Source: DASQGA01 sp035535315 (lineage in GTDB: Bacteria; Actinomycetota; Thermoleophilia; Gaiellales; Gaiellaceae). Taken from it: 61,465 nucleotides of DNA. The notes under the pieces were generated by a model that had not been told where the DNA came from, did not search any database, and saw only the letters and a list, made by a program, of their open reading frames with translations. Shown piece by piece: positions 1 through 7,109 of the stretch; the stretch's first letter is position 1; every line of letters starts with the position of its first letter. The position numbers and the translations under genes are program-made. The stretch lies in NCBI GenBank assembly GCA_035535315.1, contig DATLQD010000098.1:1-61465 (forward strand). The letters are read 5' to 3'.

Positions 1-1801
1 CCAGGAGGTGGCCTACGCGAACCTGCTCGAGTCGACGCGGCGCAAGCTCCACAAGCGCGTCGGCGAGGCGCTCGAGGAGATCTACCGGGAGTCGCCCGAG
101 GAGGTCTTCGCGCTGCTCGCCCGGCACTTTGACGAGGCGAATGAGCCGGAGAAGGCGGTCGAGTACCTGCTGAAAGCGGGCGATGCGGCGCGGGCGCTCT
201 ATGCAGACCAGGAAGCGCTCGAGCACTACCGAAAGGCGCGCGACTTCCTCGTCCGCCTCGGCGACGAGCGCCGGGCCCGGGACACGCTCTTCAAGATGGC
301 TCTCGCTCAGCACCTAGCCTTCAACTTCGAGGAGGCCGAGGAGCTCTACGACGAGGCGTTCTGCTGCCGGGTCGAGGATCCGCCCCAGGTCGAGCCGACC
401 GAGAGCATCTCGACAGCTGTCACGAAGCCGGACGCGGTCGTGCCGGGTGACGTCTATACCTCGGACGGTGCTTACTTCACGGAGCACCTCTTTCGAGGGC
501 TCCTGATGATCGACGGCGACCTGAACGTGGTGCCGGCGATGGCGGACAACTTCCGCGTCTCGAGCGACGGGCTGACTTACCTCTTCCGCCTGCGCGAGGG
601 GTGCAAGTGGAGTGACGGCGAACCGCTCACGGCCGAGGACTTCGCCTTCGCGTGGCGGAGCATGCGCGAGGAGCGGACGCGGACTGCGTTCATGATGGAG
701 GACGTCGAACTCGCGGTCGCGCTCGACGAGCGCACGCTGGAGGTGCGCCTGCGGGAGCCGCGCAACTTCTTCCCCTACATCCTCGCCTCCGCGTGGTCGT
801 TCCCCTGGCCGAAGCACAAGTGCCAGGAGCTAGGAGAGGACTGGCGGAAGCCCGAGAACCTCGTCGGGAACGGGCCGTTCATGCTCTCGGAGTTCGACGA
901 CGACCATGCGCTGCTGGTGGCAAACCCGCACTGGCTCGAGCCCAGAGGTAACGTCCGGGAGCTCCACTTCGACTTCAAGACGAAGTCGATGGACGTCTCG
1001 GAGCGCTGGAAAGAAGGTCAGTACGACCTGCTCCCCGTCTACGGCGAGAGCGTCCGCGACGCCCCCGAGACCGTCGCCGAGATCGTCCCTGAGCTTTGGC
1101 TCAACTACCTCGGCTTTCGCGCCGATGTGGCTCCGTTCTCGAACGTCCACCTCCGCAAAGCGTTCGCGCACGCTATCGACCGCGAGGCGCTTCTCGCCGG
1201 CACCAACAGCATCAACCGACCCGCGGCCAGGGGCGGCGCGATCCCGCCGGCGATGCCTGGGCACTCGCACCGAGTCGCTCTCGAGTACAACCCGGAGAGC
1301 GCGCGCGAGCTCCTGGCCGAGGCGGGCTATTCCGAGGGCCGCGGACTGCCCCCGATCGAGGTTCTCGTCCCGAGCTGGTTCCAGTTCGGGGACGCCCTCG
1401 CGGAGCAGTGGGCGGCGATCGGGGCCAAGGTCACGGTGACGGCCCAGACGGGACTGCCAGACCCGTGCGCGGTCGGGACTGCCCATGCGTGGGTTGCCGG
1501 CTGGTCGGCCGATTACCCGGACCCCGACGGCGTCTTCCGCGGGTTCTTCCAGACCGGCTGGCCCTTCTACAGCGACGACGAGATCATGGAGAAGCTCGAC
1601 CAGGCACGGTCGCTCGGAAATCAGGACGAGCGCATGCGCCTGTATCACGAGATCGACCGCATCTGGGTGACCGAGCGGGCCGGGATCGTGCCGCTGGCCT
1701 ACGGCCGGACAATGCTCCTCCGGCGACCCTGGGTGCACTCGGTCTGGGTGAACCCCCTCCAGCGCGCACACCTGGACAAGGCCGTTGTCAAGCGCTCCTA
1801 G
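1..1801 (+). CDS. TPR/ATPase-type regulator fused to an oligopeptide-binding (SBP_bac_5) domain, 5' end cut by window
   Basis: The frame is open to the left edge, so the protein starts before the window; the GTG at 8 is internal. The first ~120 visible residues are helical TPR-like sequence (QEVAYANLLESTRRKLH, then HFDEANEPEKAVEYLLKAGD), which is typical of the region after the AAA ATPase in adenylate-cyclase/ATPase and AfsR-like regulators. From about residue 130 to the stop it is a family-5 extracytoplasmic solute-binding domain (LFRGLLMIDGDLNVVPAMAD; GCKWSDGEPLTAEDF; NYLGFRADVAPFSNVHLRKA), as in DppA/OppA. No signal peptide or membrane segment separates the halves, so the binding domain is probably cytoplasmic or exposed by an unseen N-terminus. 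No permease or ATPase transporter genes lie nearby. A ligand-sensing role is inference. Confidence 0.8.
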   Translation, partial: QEVAYANLLESTRRKLHKRVGEALEEIYRESPEEVFALLARHFDEANEPEKAVEYLLKAGDAARALYADQEALEHYRKARDFLVRLGDERRARDTLFKMALAQHLAFNFEEAEELYDEAFCCRVEDPPQVEPTESISTAVTKPDAVVPGDVYTSDGAYFTEHLFRGLLMIDGDLNVVPAMADNFRVSSDGLTYLFRLREGCKWSDGEPLTAEDFAFAWRSMREERTRTAFMMEDVELAVALDERTLEVRLREPRNFFPYILASAWSFPWPKHKCQELGEDWRKPENLVGNGPFMLSEFDDDHALLVANPHWLEPRGNVRELHFDFKTKSMDVSERWKEGQYDLLPVYGESVRDAPETVAEIVPELWLNYLGFRADVAPFSNVHLRKAFAHAIDREALLAGTNSINRPAARGGAIPPAMPGHSHRVALEYNPESARELLAEAGYSEGRGLPPIEVLVPSWFQFGDALAEQWAAIGAKVTVTAQTGLPDPCAVGTAHAWVAGWSADYPDPDGVFRGFFQTGWPFYSDDEIMEKLDQARSLGNQDERMRLYHEIDRIWVTERAGIVPLAYGRTMLLRRPWVHSVWVNPLQRAHLDKAVVKRS

Positions 1802-1806
1802 GCGCC

Positions 1807-2571
1807 TTACGCGTTCAGCTCCCAGACCAGGCGCAGGCCCTCGAGCGTGAGGAGCGGGTCGACGTCCTGGATGGTCCGGGAATGTGGCGCGATGAGCGTG
1901 GCGAGCCCGCCGGTCGCGACGACGTGTGCGTCCTCCCCCAGCTCCCCACGCATGCGGCCGACGATTCCGTCCACCTGACCCGCGAAACCGAACACGACAC
2001 CAGCCTGAAGTGCCTGCGTGGTTGTCTTTCCGATCGCCTGCGTGGGCGCGACGAAGTCGACCTTGGTGAGCCGCGCGGCTCGGGCGAAGAGCGCGTCCAT
2101 CGAGACCTCGACACCGGGCGCCAGGACACCGCCGACGTACTCACCCGAGGCGGAGACGGCATCGAAGTTCGTGGAGGTCCCGAAGTCCACGACGATGCAC
2201 GGCGCGCCGTAGCGCTCGCGCGCCGCCACGGCGTTCACGATCCGGTCGGGGCCCACCTCGCGAGGATCGTCGTAGAGGATCGGAATGCCCGTCTTGACCC
2301 CGGGGCCGACAACGAGGAGGGGCGCCTCCACGTAGCGCTCGCAAAGCTCGGCATACGAACGAATGAGTGAAGGCACCGTCGACGATACGCAGACGCCCCC
2401 CACATCGTCGAAGCTCATGTCGCGAAGCTCGAGGAGTCGAGCGAGCAGGACGGCAAGCTCGTCCGCGGTCCGGTCGGCCTCCGTCGCAACGCGCCAGTGT
2501 GCGGCGAGCGACCCGCCGTCGTAGAGGCCGAGCACGGTCTGCGTATTGCCGACGTCGACGACCAGGAGCAT
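1807..2571 (-). CDS. coaX: Type III pantothenate kinase
   Basis: CoaX phosphorylates pantothenate, the first committed step of coenzyme A synthesis. The 254-residue length and the N-terminal phosphate loop (VVDVGNTQTVLGLYDG) are those of the type III family, an ASKHA fold distinct from CoaA. The second signature GPDRIVNAVAA and the downstream DFGTSTNFD are also present. The ATG at 2571 starts directly at the conserved DVGNT strand. It lies downstream of folK and a DUF2469 gene on the same strand with gaps of tens of bases, so co-transcription is likely. It ends 5 bp from the stop of the convergent binding-protein fusion. Confidence 0.95.
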   Translation of the reverse strand: MLLVVDVGNTQTVLGLYDGGSLAAHWRVATEADRTADELAVLLARLLELRDMSFDDVGGVCVSSTVPSLIRSYAELCERYVEAPLLVVGPGVKTGIPILYDDPREVGPDRIVNAVAARERYGAPCIVVDFGTSTNFDAVSASGEYVGGVLAPGVEVSMDALFARAARLTKVDFVAPTQAIGKTTTQALQAGVVFGFAGQVDGIVGRMRGELGEDAHVVATGGLATLIAPHSRTIQDVDPLLTLEGLRLVWELNA

Positions 2572-2612
2572 GGTCAGCGCCTCACCGGCGGTCCGGGCGA
2601 GGAGCCCCGCCC

Positions 2613-2981
2613 CTACGACGCGTCGTCGTCGCCTGCGAGGGGCTCGCCGAGCTTTTCGGCGAGCGTCTCGGGTGTAAGCGGGGGCGACTCGCCCTCAGCA
2701 CGGAGCTCCTCGATGGTCACGTCGCTCGAGGTGTAGACCTCGGCACGCGGGATGATCCGGCTGGGGCGGTTCTTGTCCCAGACCCAGACATCGTCCATGC
2801 GCAGATGGAAGAACGGGTAGCTCGTCTGGGGCACAACCTTCAGATCGAGGTGGTTGCAGAGGTACGTCGAGTCCTGCGTGACCACGCAGTAGCGGAAGAG
2901 GCCGAAGACGGCCGTGTACTCCCTCTTCAGGCGAAGCTCGAGGTCCGCCTCGTACTCGTCCAGCTCGTCGAGGTGGGACAT
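2613..2981 (-). CDS. DUF2469-family protein
   Basis: This small acidic protein of 122 residues matches the actinobacterial DUF2469 pattern: YEADLELRLKREYTAVFGLF, then a tyrosine/asparagine turn (TYLCNHLDL), then DDVWVWDKNRPSRI and SSDVTIEEL. The family has no established biochemical function. No signal peptide or membrane segment is visible, so it should be cytosolic. Compared with typical members it carries about 20 extra residues after the IEEL motif, rich in Glu, Pro and Asp. It lies between folK (9-bp gap) and coaX (41-bp gap) on the same strand. The assignment rests on remembered family sequence, so it is good but not absolute. Confidence 0.75.
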   Translation of the reverse strand: MSHLDELDEYEADLELRLKREYTAVFGLFRYCVVTQDSTYLCNHLDLKVVPQTSYPFFHLRMDDVWVWDKNRPSRIIPRAEVYTSSDVTIEELRAEGESPPLTPETLAEKLGEPLAGDDDAS

Positions 2982-2990
2982 GCTCTGATT

Positions 2991-3449
2991 CTAGCTTTGA
3001 ACCAAGAGGTCGAGGACTTTCCGCCCGTCCGGCAGCGTCAACGCCGGATCCAGCTCGGCGAGGGGCTCTAGCACGAAGCGCCGCTCCCCCAGGCGTGGAT
3101 GAGGAACGGAGAGCCCGGCCTCGTCGATCGTGGCGTCGCCGTAGAGGAGAAGGTCAAGGTCGACCGTGCGTGGGCCGAAGCGGGGCCCGTTCCGGCGCCG
3201 GCCGAGCGAGCGCTCGACGCCGAGTAGGCGATCGAGAAGCTCACGCGCCGACAGCTCGGTGTCGACCGCAGCGACGCCGTTCAGGAAGTGGGGCTGCTCG
3301 ATGTAGCCGACGGGCTCCGTGTCGCGGAAAACCGACACCGCAGTCACGGTGAGCCCCGGTTCCGCGGCCAGGAGCTCGAGCGCGCGCAAGAGCGTCGCCT
3401 CGCGGTCTCCGAGGTTGCTTCCCAGGCCGACGTAGGCGCGAATCGCCAT
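2991..3449 (-). CDS. folK: 2-amino-4-hydroxy-6-hydroxymethyldihydropteridine diphosphokinase (HPPK)
   Basis: FolK transfers pyrophosphate from ATP to 6-hydroxymethyl-7,8-dihydropterin in folate synthesis. The N-terminus AYVGLGSNLGDREATL, the middle RDTEPVGYIEQPHFLNG, and the signature GPRFGPRTVDLDLLLYGD with its two metal-binding Asp residues are all present, followed by VPHPRLGERRFVLEPL. The length of 152 residues is normal. The ATG at 3449 directly precedes the first strand. Folate genes folP and folB lie 2.4 kb away on the opposite strand, so the usual folP-folB-folK cluster is split here. Confidence 0.96.
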   Translation of the reverse strand: MAIRAYVGLGSNLGDREATLLRALELLAAEPGLTVTAVSVFRDTEPVGYIEQPHFLNGVAAVDTELSARELLDRLLGVERSLGRRRNGPRFGPRTVDLDLLLYGDATIDEAGLSVPHPRLGERRFVLEPLAELDPALTLPDGRKVLDLLVQS

Positions 3450-3521
3450 GGGCCCAAGTCTGGACTAAACAGGGTTTCTCCAGTTAGATGGAAGCAGAGG
3501 GAGAGCCCTGGGGAGGGTTTG

Positions 3522-5078
3522 ATGGGGATCACTGCGCGGGGCCGGCAGCTGCGTCGGCTCGGAGGTCTGTGTGCACTCTGCGTGCTCGTCGGAGCGACGG
3601 CGGCTGCCCCTGCGCCCGCCGCTGTGGCGCCCACCGATGCTCTTTATCGGGTGCTGGCGATCCTGGCGCCAGAGCATGCAAACCGCTCCACACCTGGCGC
3701 GGCCGCCGCCTCCAAGCACGAGCTGACCCTGGCCCTGCGCGACCTTAAAGCCGGCCTCGCCGGTCTGTCACCGGCGCGACGCTCGGCCGCACAGAGGCTG
3801 CTTGCGCGGCCAACGGGGAAGGCGGTCGAAGGGTGGGGCCCGGCCTACACGGTGCCGGAGGCTCGCCTGTGCGACGCCAACCTCTGCATCCACTGGGTCG
3901 AGTCCACCGACGACGCCCCGCCGGGCGCGGACGGAGACCCCGGCACGGTCCCCGAGTGGGCTCGAACGACCCTCGGAGTGTTCCAGCAGGTCTGGGCGAC
4001 CGAGGTCGACGCGATGGGGTACCGCGCCCCAAAGACCGATTCGCTTTCACCGGAAAACGGCGGCGACGGTCGCCTCGACGTCTACCTCGCGGACGTCGGC
4101 GACACCGCCTATGGCTACTGCGCGAGCGACGACCCCGATGTCCAGCGCTCATCAGCCTCCGCCTACTGCGTGGTGGACGACGACTTCGCCCGCACTCAGT
4201 TCCCTGGGCCGACGAGCGGGCTCGCTGCGCTCGAAGTGACCGCGGCACACGAGTTCTTCCACGCCGTCCAGTTCTCGTACGACTACCTCGAGGACACGTG
4301 GCTCATGGAGGGCACGGCTGCGTGGATCGAAGACGAGGTGTTCGACGACGTGAACGACAACCGCCAGTTCCTGAACGCGAGCCCGCTCTCACGCTCGACG
4401 ATCCCGCTCGACCTCAGCTTCGCGCCGTACCACTACGGCGCCTGGATCTTCTGGCGCTATCTGTCCGAGAGATTCGACTCCGCCCTCGTGCGTGAGGTCT
4501 GGGAGCAGGCTGACGGGACAAAGGGCGGAGGTGGTCTCTACTCGCTAGCCGCCACTCGCGCCGCTGTGTCGGCCCGGGGACTTTCCTTCGGCGCCGTCTT
4601 CGCGGGGTTCACCGCCGTGAACCGAATGCCCGCCACCGGCTACGAGGAGGGGACGGCCTACCCTCACCCGCCCGCGTCGCGGACGTGGACGCTTCGAGCT
4701 CGCGGAGCTTCCACCGGCTGGCGCTCTCAGTCCCTCGAGCACCTGACTAGTCGCTCCTTCGGCTTCCGGGCCGCCACTGCGACGTCGAGCCGGTTGCGAC
4801 TCGACTTGCTCCTCCCACCGCGGTCAAGGGGCTCCGAGGCGCGCCTGCTCGTCTACCGCAGGAGCGGCGCGGTGTCGGTGCGCTCGCTCCCGGCCGGAGC
4901 CGGTGGGAAGACGACTGTTCGAGTGAGGGTGCGAGGTGCGGTGAGATTCGAGCTGATCCTGGCGAACGCGAGCACGCGGATCGCCGGGTGCGGCCTCTTC
5001 TCGACTCCATTCTCCTGCAGCGGCAAGCCGCTCGACGACGAGCGGCGGTACGGCTTCCGTGCAACTCTCGTCTCGTAG
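3522..5078 (+). CDS. Secreted zinc metalloprotease-like protein (MXAN_6640-type)
   Basis: The 518-residue protein begins at ATG 3522 with GGAGGG upstream; the longer open frame would run through folK on the other strand. It has a cleavable signal peptide (RRLGGLCALCVLVGATAAAP, residues ~11-30). A zinc-protease motif HEFFH sits at residues 243-247, followed by the glutamate-rich helix MEGTAAWIEDE at ~262, which can supply the third zinc ligand. Paired cysteines (LCDANLCIHW, YGYCAS, AYCVVDD) suggest disulfides and an exported location. The C-terminal ~200 residues are strand-rich and resemble a pre-peptidase-like accessory domain. It is divergent from folK, and its substrate is unknown. Confidence 0.75.
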   Translation: MGITARGRQLRRLGGLCALCVLVGATAAAPAPAAVAPTDALYRVLAILAPEHANRSTPGAAAASKHELTLALRDLKAGLAGLSPARRSAAQRLLARPTGKAVEGWGPAYTVPEARLCDANLCIHWVESTDDAPPGADGDPGTVPEWARTTLGVFQQVWATEVDAMGYRAPKTDSLSPENGGDGRLDVYLADVGDTAYGYCASDDPDVQRSSASAYCVVDDDFARTQFPGPTSGLAALEVTAAHEFFHAVQFSYDYLEDTWLMEGTAAWIEDEVFDDVNDNRQFLNASPLSRSTIPLDLSFAPYHYGAWIFWRYLSERFDSALVREVWEQADGTKGGGGLYSLAATRAAVSARGLSFGAVFAGFTAVNRMPATGYEEGTAYPHPPASRTWTLRARGASTGWRSQSLEHLTSRSFGFRAATATSSRLRLDLLLPPRSRGSEARLLVYRRSGAVSVRSLPAGAGGKTTVRVRVRGAVRFELILANASTRIAGCGLFSTPFSCSGKPLDDERRYGFRATLVS

Positions 5079-5102
5079 GAGGGCTTGACCCGAGCCTCCT
5101 GG

Positions 5103-5849
5103 CTAGAGCCCGAATCGGCGCTTTCGGCGTGCTGGGCGTGTCGGGACCCGGTCCCCGGCGGCGATCGCAGCCGGGGCGTCCTCGACCAGCCAGCGCGCGA
5201 GCCCCTGGTCTCGGAGGGACGCTGCCGCGGCGGCCATCCCCACCTCGCGGACGTCGGGCGTGTGCGCGTCGCTTGCGATTACATGGGCGAGCCCGCGGGC
5301 GAGCAAGCTCTCGGCTGCCGCCTGCGAGGAGCGCCCGATGCGGCCATCGAGCGAGGCTGCGGTCAACTGCACCAGCGTTCCGGCCGCGACAAGCGGCTCG
5401 ATCCGGGCCGGATCGGCCTGGACCTCGCGGTTTCGCTCCGGGTGGGCGAGGAGGGACTCGAGCCCGGCCACCCGGAGCTCGAACAGCCGCTGCTCTAAGT
5501 CGAGCGGCCAGCCCGAATAGGGAAACTCCACGAGCAGGTAGCGGCCGGACTGCCCGATCGTGAACCGCTCGAGCTCCTCACGGGAGAGACCTCCGAGGCG
5601 GTCGAGGGCGATCTCGCCGCCGTGCAGCACCTCGATCTCGATCCCGTGCTCGTCGAAGTCCCGCCGCACGCTCGCTACGCCTGCCTCCATCGCCTCGACG
5701 CTGGTCGGATAGTCCCCGCGGACATGCGGGGTGGCTGCGATCGATCGCACGCCGTCCTCCAGGGCCGCACGAGCCAGCTCACGGCTGTCTGCGAGCGTGC
5801 GGGCCCCGTCGTCGAGCCCCGGGAGGATGTGCGAATGGAGGTCGATCAC
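5103..5849 (-). CDS. CpsB/YwqE-type PHP-domain phosphatase
   Basis: The PHP metal-binding motifs are complete: DLHSHILPGLDDGA at the N-terminus, then ATPHVRGDY, HGGEI, LLAHPERN and IASDAHT. This is the manganese-dependent tyrosine-phosphatase family (CpsB/Wzb type) that reverses bacterial tyrosine kinases. I chose the GTG at 5849, which begins directly at VIDLHSH and avoids the overlap with folP that a start at 5903 would cause, giving 248 residues. No capsule polymerase or BY-kinase gene is visible nearby, so its partner must be elsewhere or its role differs. It is convergent with the metalloprotease (24-bp gap). Confidence 0.82.
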   Translation of the reverse strand: MIDLHSHILPGLDDGARTLADSRELARAALEDGVRSIAATPHVRGDYPTSVEAMEAGVASVRRDFDEHGIEIEVLHGGEIALDRLGGLSREELERFTIGQSGRYLLVEFPYSGWPLDLEQRLFELRVAGLESLLAHPERNREVQADPARIEPLVAAGTLVQLTAASLDGRIGRSSQAAAESLLARGLAHVIASDAHTPDVREVGMAAAAASLRDQGLARWLVEDAPAAIAAGDRVPTRPARRKRRFGL

Positions 5850-5872
5850 GGGCTCTAGGATAGGCTCGGTCC

Positions 5873-6688
5873 GTGAGCACCCCCCTCGAGGAAGCCTTTC
5901 CACGGCCCTCGGTGATCGGCGTTGTCAACGTGACGCCGGACAGCTTCTCGGACGGCGGCGCTTTCTTGGACCCCGGGCGCGCGATCGCGCAGGCCAAGCG
6001 CCTCCTCGCCGAAGGAGCGGTGCTGGTCGATATTGGAGGGGAGTCGACGCGGCCCGGTTCCGAGGGGGTGTCGGCGGCGGCGGAGCTTCGACGGGTAGAG
6101 CCCGTGCTGGAGGGACTCGCAGGCCTCCCGGTCTCGATCGACACCTCGAAGGCGGAGGTGGCCCGCCGCGCACTCGAGCTAGGCGCGGTGCTCGTCAACG
6201 ACGTCACGGCTCTGCGTGCCGACCCGGATCTGGCCGGAGTCGTCGCGGACGCAAACGCCTACCTGTGCCTCATGCACATGCTGGGTGAGCCACGGACCAT
6301 GCAGGACGCTCCGCGCTATGACGACGTCGTCGCCGAGGTCGCGTCATTCCTCGAAGAACGGCTCGCAACCGCTGTGGCGGCAGGAATCCAGGAAGAGCGG
6401 GTCTGCCTCGACCCCGGCCTCGGGTTCGGGAAGACGGTGAAGCACAATCTCGAGCTGCTCGCGCGGATGGACGAGCTGGTCGCCATCGGCAGGCCGGTAC
6501 TGGTCGGCGCTTCCCGCAAGCGCTTCCTGGGGCGGATTCTGGGCGATCGCAAGGCCGTCACCGGTACGGTCGCGGCCGGAGTCGCGGTCAACGTCCTCGC
6601 CTACGAGCGTGGCGCGTCTCTCTTCCGGGTGCACGACGTTCGCGAGAACACCGAGGCCCTGGCCGCTGCTCGGTCGGTGGTCGCGTGA
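5873..6688 (+). CDS. folP: Dihydropteroate synthase
   Basis: FolP condenses p-aminobenzoate with the pterin pyrophosphate made by FolK and is the sulfonamide target. Signatures are VIGVVNVTPDSFSDGG, the pterin loop VDIGGESTRPGSE, SIDTSKAEVARRA, and the C-terminal LVGASRKRFLG and VHDVRE. The GTG start at 5873 gives 271 residues, the normal length. It lies 23 bp from the divergent PHP phosphatase start. Its stop overlaps the folB start by four bases (GTGA), so the two are probably translationally coupled. Confidence 0.97.
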   Translation: MSTPLEEAFPRPSVIGVVNVTPDSFSDGGAFLDPGRAIAQAKRLLAEGAVLVDIGGESTRPGSEGVSAAAELRRVEPVLEGLAGLPVSIDTSKAEVARRALELGAVLVNDVTALRADPDLAGVVADANAYLCLMHMLGEPRTMQDAPRYDDVVAEVASFLEERLATAVAAGIQEERVCLDPGLGFGKTVKHNLELLARMDELVAIGRPVLVGASRKRFLGRILGDRKAVTGTVAAGVAVNVLAYERGASLFRVHDVRENTEALAAARSVVA

Positions 6689-7059
6689 GTGAGATCCTCA
6701 TTCAGATCGAGGGCCTCGAGCTCAAGGGCTTCCACGGCGCGCTCGCAGAGGAGAAGAAAAACGGCCAGCGCTTCCTCTTCGACATCGAGCTCGTGGCCCA
6801 CGATGCGGGCGTCCGCAGCGACAAGCTTCAGGACACGGTCGACTACACCGAGGTGGTCGAGTGCGTCCGCGCGATCTCGGAGGGAAGGAACTTCAACCTG
6901 ATCGAGGCCCTCGCCGCGAGCGTCGCGGATTCTCTGCTCGAGCGATTTCCGATCTCGAGAGCGCGCGTCCGCGTCCGCAAGCCCGAGGTCAGGCTAGATG
7001 CGACGGTCGACTTCACGGCTGCTATCGCAGACCGAACCAGAAGGCCCCGCCGCGTTTGA
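6685..7059 (+). CDS. folB: Dihydroneopterin aldolase
   Basis: FolB releases glycolaldehyde from dihydroneopterin to give the FolK substrate. The 124-residue protein has the family hallmarks LKGFHGALAEEKKNGQRF, DTVDYTEV, and NLIEALAASVADSLLERF with the pterin-anchoring glutamate, then RVRVRKPEV. The GTG start overlaps the folP stop by four bases. A short Arg-rich tail (DRTRRPRRV) ends the protein. It is convergent with ftsH, with about 50 bp between the stops. Confidence 0.94.
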   Translation: MSEILIQIEGLELKGFHGALAEEKKNGQRFLFDIELVAHDAGVRSDKLQDTVDYTEVVECVRAISEGRNFNLIEALAASVADSLLERFPISRARVRVRKPEVRLDATVDFTAAIADRTRRPRRV

Positions 7060-7109
7060 GCGAGGGGTCGGAATAGTGAAGAGCAGCACCCCGCCGCAAG
7101 CGGCCGCGT

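Noticed and set aside
3288..3521. Upstream extension of the metalloprotease frame
   Set aside because: It runs antisense through folK, while ATG 3522 has a ribosome-binding site and begins a signal peptide.
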